From contig DAOUET010000135.1 of the NCBI GenBank assembly GCA_034430155.1, forward strand, positions 1-64,000: a stretch of 64,000 nt of DNA, read 5' to 3'. The stretch comes from DAOUET01 sp034430155 (lineage in GTDB: Bacteria; Chloroflexota; Anaerolineae; Anaerolineales; UBA4823). Under the pieces are notes generated by a model. The model was not told the DNA's origin, did no database searches, and saw only the letters and a program-made list of their open reading frames with translations. Shown here piece by piece: positions 42,569 through 51,601 of the stretch (its first letter is position 1; each line of letters begins with the position of its first letter). Position numbers and translations under genes: made by a program.

Positions 42569-43807
42569 ATGGTTGAAAAGACATCAAATTCTCTTTCGCA
42601 GAACGTTAATGAGCTGGAGGCATTTTATGCTATCAGTAAAATCGTGGCTCATAATATTGAGTCGGAGGACGGCCTCCAGAAGATCATCAATCTCGCACGT
42701 CCAATATTTATTTTCGATAACGTAGTCCTTTATCGTTCAGGAGAATCGAAGGGGTTAGAACCATCTTTTGCCCGGGCGGTAGGTCGTGGTCGCTCGACTG
42801 AAGCTGATCTTGCGTGGGGAGAAGCCACTGCCAATGAAGCAATCACCTCAAAACAAATCATTGTAAGACAGGAGATCAATGGCAATTACAGCAAAGAACG
42901 AATGAGATTGCGTTACTATCTTGGATTACCTCTCATTATCAGGGATTATCAGATGGGTGCCCTAGTATTCATTCGTTATGGAGGACCTCCTTTCACAGAA
43001 GAACAAACTCACCTTGCCGAATTTATCGCAACTAATGTCGCCCAATTATTAGAACACGAACAACTGGTGATTAAACTCTCAACGTTGGAATCTGAACGGC
43101 GATTGGAACGCTTACAGGATGATTTCGTTGCCACAATTTCTCACGAATTGCGCACCCCTTTGGGTTTTATCAAAGGGTATGCAACAACTTTGCTCCGTGA
43201 GGATACAACTTGGAGCAAAGATACTCGCCGCGAGTTTTTAATGATCATCGATGAAGAGACCGACCGGCTTCGAGAATTAATTGATAACCTGCTGGATTCA
43301 TCCCGACTTCAGACCGGTACCTTACGTATGAAATTTCAACCAATCCGGTTGGATACGATGTTGAGAGATATCTCCTTGAGGGCCCGCTCATTATATGAAG
43401 ACATGCCAATCGAGCTCAAATTAAAGAACAGCAATGTTCAAATTCAGGCTGATCCCACTCGTCTGGCTCAGGTTTTTGATAATTTATTGATTAACGCCTC
43501 AAAGTATGCTCCCGGATCGAAAGTCACGATGACCCTGACAAAGGAAAATAAGATGGCTCACATTGCCGTAAGCGATCAAGGTCCCGGGATCCCTGAAATC
43601 CATCTCGAAAACATTTTCACTCGCTTCTTCCGAGTCCCGAATGAGACTTCATCTATCAGAGGAACCGGTCTTGGCTTGTTCATTTGTCGCCGCATAGTTC
43701 ATACCCATGGCGGTGAAATTAGAGCGGATTCCAAAGTGGGTAAGGGAACTACCTTTCATATCTATCTACCATGTGAAGAAATTGAAATTAATAAGCACAC
43801 TCATTGA
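42569..43807 (+). CDS. GAF-domain histidine kinase
   Basis: A 412-residue soluble kinase. About 15-165 form a GAF sensor domain. H192 lies in ISHELRTPLGFIKGY (HisKA), followed by the HATPase domain with DNLLINASKYAPG (N-box), DQGPGIPE and GTGLGLFICRRI. It starts 6 nt after the previous kinase and overlaps the SD region of the response regulator at 43819, so two kinases and one regulator form an operon. Confidence 0.9.
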   Translation: MVEKTSNSLSQNVNELEAFYAISKIVAHNIESEDGLQKIINLARPIFIFDNVVLYRSGESKGLEPSFARAVGRGRSTEADLAWGEATANEAITSKQIIVRQEINGNYSKERMRLRYYLGLPLIIRDYQMGALVFIRYGGPPFTEEQTHLAEFIATNVAQLLEHEQLVIKLSTLESERRLERLQDDFVATISHELRTPLGFIKGYATTLLREDTTWSKDTRREFLMIIDEETDRLRELIDNLLDSSRLQTGTLRMKFQPIRLDTMLRDISLRARSLYEDMPIELKLKNSNVQIQADPTRLAQVFDNLLINASKYAPGSKVTMTLTKENKMAHIAVSDQGPGIPEIHLENIFTRFFRVPNETSSIRGTGLGLFICRRIVHTHGGEIRADSKVGKGTTFHIYLPCEEIEINKHTH

Positions 43808-43818
43808 GGAGGAAAATA

Positions 43819-44508
43819 ATGAGCACAGATATTCTAGTTGTCGATGATGAACCTCGCTATGTAAGACTGATGGAAGCCAATTTGGTTACAGATGGCTATC
43901 AAGTTCTTAAGGCCTATGACGGCCAGAAAGCAGTGGAAATTGTTGCAGAAAAACAACCAGCCTTGGTCTTGTTAGATGTAATGATGCCCATATTAAATGG
44001 TTTTGCAGCATGTGAACGCATCCGAGAATTCTCTAGTGTTCCTATTATTATGGTCACAGCCAAAGGAGAAGAACAAGATAGGGTACGTGGTTTAGATGTG
44101 GGTGCCGATGACTATATTGTCAAACCATTTTCAGCTCAAGAATTACTGGCTCGTGTTCGGGCGGTGTTACGGAGAGCTCAGGTATCGGGAAGCTCTTTCC
44201 AACAAGCGATTTTCAACCACGGCAATTTAAAAATCGACTTCGCACGCGCTGAGGTATTTAAAGACAGCAAAATGGTATATCTTTCTGCCACTGAATATCG
44301 CTTGCTCCTACAATTCGCCCATAACCTTGGCAGCATACTGTCATCTGAAGATTTGCTGGTTAATGTATGGGGATCTGAGTACCGTGAGGATAAAGAGATA
44401 CTTTGGGTAAGCATCTCACGCTTACGCCAAAAGCTAGAAGATGATCCCCGTAACCCCCAACATATCGTGACCCGTTCGGGGATGGGTTATACCATGCCCC
44501 CCCTATAA
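43819..44508 (+). CDS. OmpR/PhoB-type response regulator
   Basis: A 229-residue regulator: receiver domain with DDE at 9-11, D53 (LLDVMMP) and the lysine in YIVKPFS; then a winged-helix DNA-binding domain (LSATEYRLLLQFAHNLGSILSSEDLLVNVWG, SRLRQKLEDDPRNPQHIVTRSGMGY). ATG 43819 with GGAGG six nt upstream is chosen over the longer frame. Most likely cognate to one of the two upstream kinases. Confidence 0.92.
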   Translation: MSTDILVVDDEPRYVRLMEANLVTDGYQVLKAYDGQKAVEIVAEKQPALVLLDVMMPILNGFAACERIREFSSVPIIMVTAKGEEQDRVRGLDVGADDYIVKPFSAQELLARVRAVLRRAQVSGSSFQQAIFNHGNLKIDFARAEVFKDSKMVYLSATEYRLLLQFAHNLGSILSSEDLLVNVWGSEYREDKEILWVSISRLRQKLEDDPRNPQHIVTRSGMGYTMPPL

Positions 44509-44533
44509 CCACAGAAACAACGGAAAAAATTCC

Positions 44534-44839
44534 ATGACCATTCAGTTTAATGATAAGGGTAAATTCTTCACGGATGTAATTACCAAAGATCCAACAGAAG
44601 TCATTCTTCAAACCCGGACCCACCGGATTAAAGGAACTGTATTCGTTACAAGAGGAGACCGACTGATTGATGAGCTCAATGGCACCGATCAGTTCATCGC
44701 TGTGACAGATGCAGTCGTGTCAACGGATCAGGGAGAACAGCTCTATAAATGTGAGTTCTTAACAGTAAATATAGACCATATAGTTTGGCTGTTGCCCAAC
44801 GATGAGATCAAAGCGAGCCACGCAAATTCAGGAGACTAA
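44534..44839 (+). CDS. Conserved protein of unknown function
   Basis: A 101-residue, mostly beta protein. VILQTRTHRIKGTVFVTRGD and LIDELNGTDQFIAVTDA suggest a small beta-barrel (Sm/PilZ-size), found with no other recognisable motif. It lies 26 nt after the response regulator and 2 nt before the CpaF-like ATPase, so it may belong to either unit. I recall similar proteins near signalling genes in Chloroflexota but assign no function. Confidence 0.55.
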   Translation: MTIQFNDKGKFFTDVITKDPTEVILQTRTHRIKGTVFVTRGDRLIDELNGTDQFIAVTDAVVSTDQGEQLYKCEFLTVNIDHIVWLLPNDEIKASHANSGD

Positions 44840-44841
44840 TT

Positions 44842-46170
44842 GTGACAAACCTTGCAAAGGCAGATCAACCTTCAATACAATCTCCAGAAAAAGAAAAAAT
44901 CAAAGCGTATTTAATCGGTACATTGTCACAAGACCTTGAAGAGAGCCCTCCCCCTGCAAATCAAAGACGTCAGTTTATCATTGATAGATTGAAAGTAATC
45001 TACGGCAAAACCGAGCTCAAGCTATCTGAGACTCTCAGACTCCAGATTTTCCGTGATGTTTTAGATGAGTTACTTGGATACGGTCCAATCCAACCATTAT
45101 TAGAGGATCCAGAAATTACGGAAATAATGGTAAACGGATATCGCCAAATATTTATTGAAAAGCAGGGAAAATTAATCAAGACGAACATAACCTTTGAAAA
45201 CGATGATCACGTTCTTCGAATTATTGATCGGGTCATCACACCCTTGGGTCGTCGCATTGATGCTGATAGCCCTACCGTGGACGCTCGCTTACCAGACGGT
45301 TCGCGGGTCAACGCCGTCATCCCGCCGGTTGCTATTGATGGGCCTTCTATTACAATTCGAAAATTTTCCACTGATCGCTTGGGCCTCAAAGAATTGATCA
45401 GACTCGAATCAATAACAGAAAGCATGGTGGAGTTTCTGCGTGCCTGTGTGATCGCTCGCTTGAACATCATTATCTCCGGAGGTACCGGTTCAGGGAAAAC
45501 CACCTTACTCAACAGTCTCTCATCCCTTATCCCTGAAGGGGAGCGTATTGTCACCATAGAAGATGCTGCGGAACTTCAGCTCAGACAAGAACACGTTGTC
45601 CGCATGGAAACAAGACTCCCAGGGGTTGACGGTCGTGGTTTGGTTACAACCCGCGACTTAGTACGCAATGCATTGCGAATGCGACCAGACCGCATTATCG
45701 TTGGAGAGGTGCGCGGCGGGGAAGCACTCGATATGCTTCAAGCTATGAACACAGGACACGATGGATCCCTGACTACGCTGCACGCCAATTCCCCCCGTGA
45801 CGCACTTTCGCGCCTCGAAACCTTGACGTTAATGTCTGGAATGGATATCCCCATCCGCGTCATCCGTGAGCAAGTTGCCTCGGCGATTGATTTGATTCTT
45901 CAGGTATCGCGATTACGTGATGGCACTCGCAAGGTGACAGCGATCACAGAAGTTGCTGGAATGGAAGGCGATACCATCGTACTGACCGATATATTCATAT
46001 TCGACCAAGTGAGTGTCAGTCAAGATGGAGAAGTTCAGGGAGAACTGAAACCCACTGGCATAAGGCCTATGTTTACCGAGCGCTTGAAAGTAGCTGGATT
46101 TAGTTTGAAACCTGAAGTGTTTGGTGCAAACATCGCCGAAATGTTGGCGACAAATCGACGTAGGCATTGA
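44842..46170 (+). CDS. CpaF/TadA-like secretion ATPase
   Basis: A 442-residue type II/IV secretion ATPase. An N-terminal domain (VLDELLGYGPIQPLLEDPEITEIMVNG) precedes Walker A GGTGSGKTTLLNSL, the Asp-box TIEDAAELQL, Walker B IIVGEVRGGEALDMLQA and the His-box TTLHANS. It should power Tad-type pilus or secretion assembly, but no tadB, tadC or pilin genes follow; it may instead serve a signalling role with its neighbours. GTG start with GGAG seven nt upstream. Confidence 0.85.
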   Translation: MTNLAKADQPSIQSPEKEKIKAYLIGTLSQDLEESPPPANQRRQFIIDRLKVIYGKTELKLSETLRLQIFRDVLDELLGYGPIQPLLEDPEITEIMVNGYRQIFIEKQGKLIKTNITFENDDHVLRIIDRVITPLGRRIDADSPTVDARLPDGSRVNAVIPPVAIDGPSITIRKFSTDRLGLKELIRLESITESMVEFLRACVIARLNIIISGGTGSGKTTLLNSLSSLIPEGERIVTIEDAAELQLRQEHVVRMETRLPGVDGRGLVTTRDLVRNALRMRPDRIIVGEVRGGEALDMLQAMNTGHDGSLTTLHANSPRDALSRLETLTLMSGMDIPIRVIREQVASAIDLILQVSRLRDGTRKVTAITEVAGMEGDTIVLTDIFIFDQVSVSQDGEVQGELKPTGIRPMFTERLKVAGFSLKPEVFGANIAEMLATNRRRH

Positions 46171-46345
46171 ATTGGCTATTTCCATAATATCGGTACTATA
46201 GACATTATTTATCACAATTTCGGATCTCTGCTATAATTGCCAAACTGCTGTGATGGAAATATTTTAGAAAAATACCATCCACTCCTTCAAGCGTGTAAAA
46301 CCGCTCAATGTAAAAACCGATCAGTCATAATATCTGAGTGTTATC

Positions 46346-47026
46346 ATGCCAACTAAACCCAATTCAAATAACCTGCGAGCCAAGAAACTTGGTGTTCTTA
46401 TAAAAGATGCCCGATTATTCAAAGGAAAAACTGCCCAGGATTGCGCTACTGCTTTACAAATGCCAGCCGAGATGTTTGCTCAATTCGAGATGGGCATCAC
46501 TTCGCCTTCGCTACCTCAGATCGAAGCATTAGCATTCTATCTAGACATTCCCTTAGACCATTTCTGGGGTAAAGAAGTGATGTCAGAAAAAGAAAAATTA
46601 AGGAGCGATCTCGATTTTGATAAATTAATTGAACTCCGTCAGCGAATGATCGGTGCATCGATTAGGCAAGCCCGTATGGAAGCAGGTCTATCCTCCACAG
46701 ATTTGGCAGACCAGACAGGGCTGTCAGAGGAAACGCTCGAATCATATGAACTCGGTAATCAACCAATTCCGCTGCCACTATTGGAGACGATCGTAGGTCA
46801 TTTAAACCGATCAGTCCAAAAATTTTTGGCCAGTAGTGGGCCGATAGCAAACTGGGCAACTCAAAAACAAGCGCGCCTGCAATTTTCGGAATTACCCACA
46901 GAGATGCAACTTTTCATCTCAAAACCGGTCAATCGCCCATATCTAGAACTAGCCCAAAGATTAAGTGAGATGTCCGTCGAAAAATTACGATCTATCGCAG
47001 AAGGTCTACTGGAAATTACGCTCTAG
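46346..47026 (+). CDS. XRE-type regulator with two helix-turn-helix domains
   Basis: A 226-residue protein with two XRE-like helix-turn-helix units: about 14-72 (IKDARLFKGKTAQDCATALQ) and about 98-155 (IRQARMEAGLSSTDLADQTG). The tail has no known ligand domain. Similar proteins tend to accompany TPR genes, as here (30-nt gap to the next gene). Target genes unknown. No strong ribosome binding site is seen. Confidence 0.75.
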   Translation: MPTKPNSNNLRAKKLGVLIKDARLFKGKTAQDCATALQMPAEMFAQFEMGITSPSLPQIEALAFYLDIPLDHFWGKEVMSEKEKLRSDLDFDKLIELRQRMIGASIRQARMEAGLSSTDLADQTGLSEETLESYELGNQPIPLPLLETIVGHLNRSVQKFLASSGPIANWATQKQARLQFSELPTEMQLFISKPVNRPYLELAQRLSEMSVEKLRSIAEGLLEITL

Positions 47027-47056
47027 ACTTGAGATTCTGGCGAGGAAGCAATCGAT

Positions 47057-47602
47057 ATGAGTGATATTGACGCCCCCAAAAAATTAGAGCAAGATGGTAA
47101 ATCCGCTTACCAAAAGCAAGATTATCAGTCTGCTGCTGAAAAATTTCGATCAGCAGCGCAGGGTTTCTCTAATGCTGGGGAACATTTATTAGCTGCTGAA
47201 ATGCAGAACAATGCAAGCGTCGCATACTTGCAGGCTGGCAGCCCCAAAGCTGCCTTAGAAGTAGTCAACGGAACCGTAGCGATATTCCTTGAAGCAGGAG
47301 ATACCAGACGCCAGGCTCTGGCACTCGGCAACAGAGCTGCAGCACTTGAAGCACTCGGACGGATTGAAGAAGCGATCAAGGCTTACGAAGAATCATCAGA
47401 ATTATTGAAGCTTACTGGGGAGAAGGAAATGCGTGCTTCGGTTATGCAATCCCTGTCCGCCCTGCAATTACGGAGCGGAAAACAACTCGAAGCATTAGCA
47501 ACGATGCAGGCTGGCATAGATGGGATCAAACATCCAAATTTGAAACAACGCATGTTGAAGAAACTATTACAAATGCCTTTCAAATTGATGAGCCGTTCCT
47601 GA
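47057..47602 (+). CDS. TPR-repeat protein
   Basis: A 181-residue helical protein with three or four tetratricopeptide units, for example DGKSAYQKQDYQSAAEKFRS, NNASVAYLQAGSPKAALEVV and LGNRAAALEALGRIEEAIKA. These serve as scaffolds for protein-protein contacts. It directly follows the XRE regulator and ends before a strong terminator, so the pair is probably one unit. Confidence 0.8.
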   Translation: MSDIDAPKKLEQDGKSAYQKQDYQSAAEKFRSAAQGFSNAGEHLLAAEMQNNASVAYLQAGSPKAALEVVNGTVAIFLEAGDTRRQALALGNRAAALEALGRIEEAIKAYEESSELLKLTGEKEMRASVMQSLSALQLRSGKQLEALATMQAGIDGIKHPNLKQRMLKKLLQMPFKLMSRS

Positions 47603-47673
47603 TGAATATCAACCTGATTCGATAGCTTGGTTTTTATAATTTGAGCGTTAGAAAAAATAAACATGAAGTTGGG

Positions 47674-47718
47674 AGTAGTTGTGGAGGCATGGTCAGATCC
47701 CATGGCTCCACAACTACT
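47674..47718 (+). terminator. Terminator after the XRE-TPR pair
   Basis: A 19-bp stem with one mismatch: AGTAGTTGTGGAGGCATGG (47674-47692) against CCATGGCTCCACAACTACT (47700-47718), 7-nt loop, followed by ATTTTG. Confidence 0.7.
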
Positions 47719-47817
47719 ATTTTGTCAATGTATAACCATTTTCAATGAAGTTATAATGTTACTGTTTCGGGGGAAGACGCTCCCTCTAATCATAATTAAC
47801 GTTCGAAGAATTGTGTA

Positions 47818-48690
47818 ATGATCGCCCAACAAATAACACTTATTCACGAAGCAAAAATAGAGGACCGGCAAAAAATAGCAAATCTAATCCACTTCGAGAC
47901 ACTAGTTCACCGTCATCTCGACTGGAGACCCCCGTTAGATTGGATCGACCACCAACCTTATTTACTGGCTGAGAAGGGAGACAAATTATTAGCCGCCTTA
48001 GCATGCCCTCCTGATCCCTCCCACATAGCCTGGATTCGCTTATTCGCAGTCTCTAGCGATGTCAATCCCGAAAATGTTTGGAATCCCTTATGGTCAGCAG
48101 CTTTATCTAAATTGAACAAATTCGACAATGTGACGGTAGCTGCGATTCCTCTACAAGAGTGGTTTCGAAACCTGCTGCAAACCAGTGGTTTCAAGCTTTC
48201 GAATAAAGTAATTATGTTGATTTGGGAGCAAGATCTACCACCTGAGCGTTCGGTATCAGGTTTATCCATACGGACAATGAATTTTGATGATCTTCCTACC
48301 ATAGAGAGGCTGGATGAACTTGCCTTTAGACCCATTTGGCATAATTCTTTAGATTCATTAGAACTGGCTTTCCAACAGGCTGTGATCGCCACCGTAGCTG
48401 AATTCGACGAAAAGATCATCGGATATCTAATTAGTACAGCTAACAATTTGGGAGGGCACCTAGCTCGGCTCGCCATACATCCCCAACATCAAGGACAGGA
48501 CATTGGTTATTGCATCTTGAGAGATACTCTGGAACAGTTCAAGCGACGGGGAGCTCACAAGGTGACTGTGAACACCCAGGAAGATAATTTTGTTTCTTTG
48601 TCCTTATATCAGAAGTCCGGATTTAAGCGAACCACAGAAGTTTTCCCTGTATATATCTACTCAGGCAGCCCATTCGAAGATGTCAAATAA
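47818..48690 (+). CDS. GNAT-family acetyltransferase with two GNAT-like halves
   Basis: A 290-residue protein. The C-terminal half is a clear GNAT domain: VAEFDEKIIGYLISTA, LARLAIHPQHQGQDIGYCIL (acetyl-CoA loop) and NTQEDNFVSLSLYQKSGFKR. The N-terminal half has a weaker GNAT-like pattern (IRLFAVSSDVNPENVWNPL, LLQTSGFKLSNKVIML) and may be a degenerate copy. The substrate is unknown; the fusion resembles mycothiol synthase-type double GNATs only in layout. Confidence 0.75.
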   Translation: MIAQQITLIHEAKIEDRQKIANLIHFETLVHRHLDWRPPLDWIDHQPYLLAEKGDKLLAALACPPDPSHIAWIRLFAVSSDVNPENVWNPLWSAALSKLNKFDNVTVAAIPLQEWFRNLLQTSGFKLSNKVIMLIWEQDLPPERSVSGLSIRTMNFDDLPTIERLDELAFRPIWHNSLDSLELAFQQAVIATVAEFDEKIIGYLISTANNLGGHLARLAIHPQHQGQDIGYCILRDTLEQFKRRGAHKVTVNTQEDNFVSLSLYQKSGFKRTTEVFPVYIYSGSPFEDVK

Positions 48691-48770
48691 TCCAAAATAT
48701 ATCCAATGTTTCCCTTACCTGATATCATTGATAAACCAAGTCGAACGAATGCCCTTTATGGAGTTACGCT

Positions 48771-49391
48771 TTGGCAAAACATAACGATGTTAAAATCGCC
48801 AATGCTTTAATGAGGTACTACTTGGTTGCTTCACAAGAGGTATTAGGCAACCAGCGGTATCATGAAATTCTTGAATCATCAGGCCTCGAGCGCCTTATAG
48901 AAAACCTACCTCCGGATGGTTTGGACCTTGACGTAAATTCTGGCGAATTTGCTCGATTCAATCAGGAGATTGAAAGCCGAAACAAAGCTGCCGGGCGTAG
49001 CTTATTGCGCAGGATTGGGATGCTTACTTTCCAAAAGGTTATGCGTGACCAACCATTCTTCGCAAAATCCGCAGGTGTTGTATTTAAATTATTGCCACAG
49101 GATCGTCGGATAAGGGTAGTTCTCGATAGTCTTGTCAGATCTTTAGAGAAGCTCAACCCACAGATTGACGCCAGCATTGAAGAAGAAGATGGAAAGATCG
49201 CTTATGTGGAACGTAGGTGTTCCGTTTGTTTCAACCGGAAGAGTACCGAAGCTATTTGTTACATAAATGCAGGATTTCTAACAGCAGCTGTTAATTGGGC
49301 TACCGCCAGACGCTACGAAATAATCGAGACACATTGCATCGCCATGGGGGATGAAAAATGCCGCTTTGAGGTGAGAGAGCTAACCTCATAA
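48771..49391 (+). CDS. V4R (4-vinyl reductase) domain protein
   Basis: A 206-residue protein whose second half fits the V4R domain: RRCSVCFNRKSTEAICYINAGFLTAAVNWA and HCIAMGDEKCRFEV, with the cysteines seen in such domains. V4R domains bind small molecules or metals and occur in regulators and in BchJ. The TTG start at 48771 is supported by GGAG seven nt upstream. The N-terminal part is helical with no known motif. Probably a sensor or chaperone-like protein. Confidence 0.7.
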   Translation: MAKHNDVKIANALMRYYLVASQEVLGNQRYHEILESSGLERLIENLPPDGLDLDVNSGEFARFNQEIESRNKAAGRSLLRRIGMLTFQKVMRDQPFFAKSAGVVFKLLPQDRRIRVVLDSLVRSLEKLNPQIDASIEEEDGKIAYVERRCSVCFNRKSTEAICYINAGFLTAAVNWATARRYEIIETHCIAMGDEKCRFEVRELTS

Positions 49392-49487
49392 CAACCTGAA
49401 GTTCTTAATTAATTCTCTTATTATCTGGACAAAGACCCAATCTCATGGCAAAATTTGGGTTCAATTTCTATTATGGTAGGAGGTTTG

Positions 49488-50231
49488 ATGAGTAAAAATA
49501 AAGGTTCAGTGAGTAAACGCCAAACTATTAGAGAAAAACGTCGCCAACAACAGCAGCGCCAGCGTCTAGTCACAATCTTGCTCATATCGGTAGCTGCCCT
49601 CGTGATCGTTGGCTTGTTAATCGCACCGTCAATCAGGAATGCTCTCACCCCCGTCGGCACAATCGTACAGATAACACCAAATCCTCGACCCATGGCAGAC
49701 GGAACTGCGATGGGCGATCCAAATGCACCTGTGAAAGTAGTTGTGTATGAAGACTTCCAGTGTTCAGCCTGCCGCAACTATTCGTTAAGCATAGAACCCT
49801 TAATTGTCCAGAACTACGTCGCACCAGGGAAAGTGTATTATGAATTTCAACAGTTCCCCTTCCTTGATAGCAATAGCCCTGGAAACGAATCTCATCAGGC
49901 CGCCACTGCGAGCATGTGTGCTGCTGCACAGGGGAGATTCTGGGATTATCATGATATTCTTTTCGCCAATTGGATTGGAGAGAATGTAGGATCGTTTACC
50001 GATAAACGCTTGGTCGCCTTCGCCGAAGATTTGGGATTGAACATAGATGAATTCAACGCTTGTTTTAAAAGCAATGAATTTCAGAATAAGATAAATGAGG
50101 ATCTGGCAGCGGGTAGAAGTGCGGGCGTAAATAGTACTCCCAGTATCTTTGTCAATGGGCAATTGGTGCCACCTGCTTATGGTCAGATTTCGCAGGCGAT
50201 TGATATCGCTCTGGCTTCAGCGGGAAAATAG
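49488..50231 (+). CDS. Membrane-anchored DsbA-like thiol oxidoreductase
   Basis: A 247-residue protein. A basic N-terminus and hydrophobic helix (about 27-45) anchor it in the membrane with the thioredoxin-fold domain outside. MGDPNAPVKVVVYEDFQCSACRNY holds the active-site C92-x2-C95, and GVNSTPSIFVNG has the cis-Pro loop. It resembles DsbA/BdbD-type proteins that form disulfides in exported proteins. GGAGG four nt before ATG 49488 fixes the start. Confidence 0.88.
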   Translation: MSKNKGSVSKRQTIREKRRQQQQRQRLVTILLISVAALVIVGLLIAPSIRNALTPVGTIVQITPNPRPMADGTAMGDPNAPVKVVVYEDFQCSACRNYSLSIEPLIVQNYVAPGKVYYEFQQFPFLDSNSPGNESHQAATASMCAAAQGRFWDYHDILFANWIGENVGSFTDKRLVAFAEDLGLNIDEFNACFKSNEFQNKINEDLAAGRSAGVNSTPSIFVNGQLVPPAYGQISQAIDIALASAGK

Positions 50232-50292
50232 CACCATAGGGAACAGGATATTCACGATCCAGTTGATGGTGTCATTCGACAAGTGATGAAAC

Positions 50293-50331
50293 CGTGCGAT
50301 GTGAACAAAAATTCACATCGCACGATATTTT
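50293..50331 (+). terminator. Intrinsic terminator after the DsbA-like gene
   Basis: CGTGCGATGTGAA (50293-50305), loop CAAAAA, TTCACATCGCACG (50312-50324), then ATATTTTTT. A perfect 13-bp stem with a T-run. Confidence 0.88.
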
Positions 50332-50353
50332 TTCGATTGGTTTCGAAGGAGAA

Positions 50354-50905
50354 TTATGGCTTTTTCGTTAGGGTGGGTAGAGATTTCCCTGATTTTGTAT
50401 TTTCTAGCAACTCTAATGAGAAACATAACGAGGAGAGCCGGTTGAGGTATCGCAATATTTCCGAATTAGTCAACTTACCATCAAAAAACAGCTTTACCAC
50501 GCGCCGCTCAGCACGCCTTATTGCTGTGCGTGCCACCGCGATAAATGCACCAGCGAGTGAATCGCCTGGCACAACAAATTCCTTCGGTATCACCACCATC
50601 TTACTGATCTTGGAAATTTGCTTTTCCAACCATTCGATCCGTTCCGAGTTAATAAAGCTGAACTGTGAAGCAACTTCCTGGGTCGAAGCGACTTCCGCCA
50701 TTAAATGATATAAATCTCGTTGGATATCCAACAGGAGTAGATCTGTTTGAGGTGCCTTCGCTGCCGCTCTACCCACACCTAAAGCAGCGACGGCTTCATC
50801 AATCGACCCAATCGCCTCAATGCGGGTTGAGTGCTTAGGAACCCGGCCCTTGCCTAAAAGGCCTGTGTAACCATCGTCACCAGTACGAGTGTAAAATTTC
50901 GTCAT
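50354..50905 (-). CDS. Cob(I)alamin adenosyltransferase, PduO type
   Basis: A 183-residue PduO-type adenosyltransferase. FYTRTGDDGYTGLLGKGRVPK is the ATP-binding N-terminus; EAIGSIDEAVAALG, FVVPGDSLAGAF and ARTAIRRAERRVV are the other conserved blocks. It transfers the adenosyl group of ATP to cob(I)alamin, forming coenzyme B12. A plausible partner in corrinoid use with the BtuF-like and CbiR-like proteins elsewhere in the window, though these are not clustered. Confidence 0.92.
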   Translation of the reverse strand: MTKFYTRTGDDGYTGLLGKGRVPKHSTRIEAIGSIDEAVAALGVGRAAAKAPQTDLLLLDIQRDLYHLMAEVASTQEVASQFSFINSERIEWLEKQISKISKMVVIPKEFVVPGDSLAGAFIAVARTAIRRAERRVVKLFFDGKLTNSEILRYLNRLSSLCFSLELLENTKSGKSLPTLTKKP

Positions 50906-50985
50906 AAATCTGAGTGTTTCCTCCCAAAGCTATCCCGAATTGGACTGTTGTTGTATACTTAATTGAGTTATAAGGAGATCTTAAA

Positions 50986-51204
50986 ATGCAAATCAGGTGC
51001 TACCATTGTCATAAACCTTTTGCCATCAGCAAAGATGTGGTACACGCCGCCTTAGATATGACGAGTGCTCAAGGGTTAAACCATTATAACGCCCAATGCC
51101 CTCACTGTCGTCATGCCAATCGACTTTCTGTGGAGGAATTGCTCCATGCCGCCCCGGATTGGCAAGCTAAAGCTGCGGATAAAGGTGCAGCTCCAGATTC
51201 TTAA
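50986..51204 (+). CDS. Small zinc-ribbon protein
   Basis: A 72-residue protein with two CxxC pairs, CYHCHKPF at 5-12 and CPHCRHANR at 38-46, typical of a zinc ribbon. The rest is short and helical. Function unknown; possibly a nucleic-acid-binding or adaptor protein. Start ATG 50986 follows AAGGAGATCTTAAA, a good ribosome binding site. Confidence 0.7.
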   Translation: MQIRCYHCHKPFAISKDVVHAALDMTSAQGLNHYNAQCPHCRHANRLSVEELLHAAPDWQAKAADKGAAPDS

Positions 51205-51310
51205 CTTTATGTGGAGATAATTCATATTTTGTGGATGAGAAAAATCACTTCAAATCCCCTGAGGAAGTAAAATCAGAATTGGGGAAGCAGCAATATATTG
51301 CCAGCGATGA

Positions 51311-51577
51311 AATTGCAACAATCATGTAACAATTGATCGACAAGCTAATTTTTTTGTGGTAGGTGACGCCAGAAACAATTTCAATGATCCTCGTGTTGAT
51401 CTTTTTCGTGAAATATCACGTCGCAGCCACCAAACCATTTGGTTAAACCCAGAATCACCAAATTTATGGGGTACCGGTGATAGCGACATGCTTAAATATG
51501 CCCCCTTCTGCAATCGGATCTTTCAAGTAAGCAATCTATCCGAGTTAACCACGGCAATTGACCAGCTGCTTACCTGA
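51311..51577 (+). pseudogene. C-terminal remnant of a VWA-domain (CoxE-like) protein
   Basis: The frame reads TIDRQANFFVVGDARNNFND and then PRVDLFREISRRS and IWLNPESPNLWGTGDSDML, matching only the end of CoxE-type von Willebrand A proteins (the GDARNNYNDPR and W-x-GTGDSDM motifs). An in-frame stop lies just upstream (51308-51310), and the preceding 100 bp do not continue the domain. A short GTG-started peptide from 51356 is possible but would not form a VWA fold. Confidence 0.7.
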
Positions 51578-51601
51578 TAGGTATTCCAATCCAGTTAGAT
51601 C

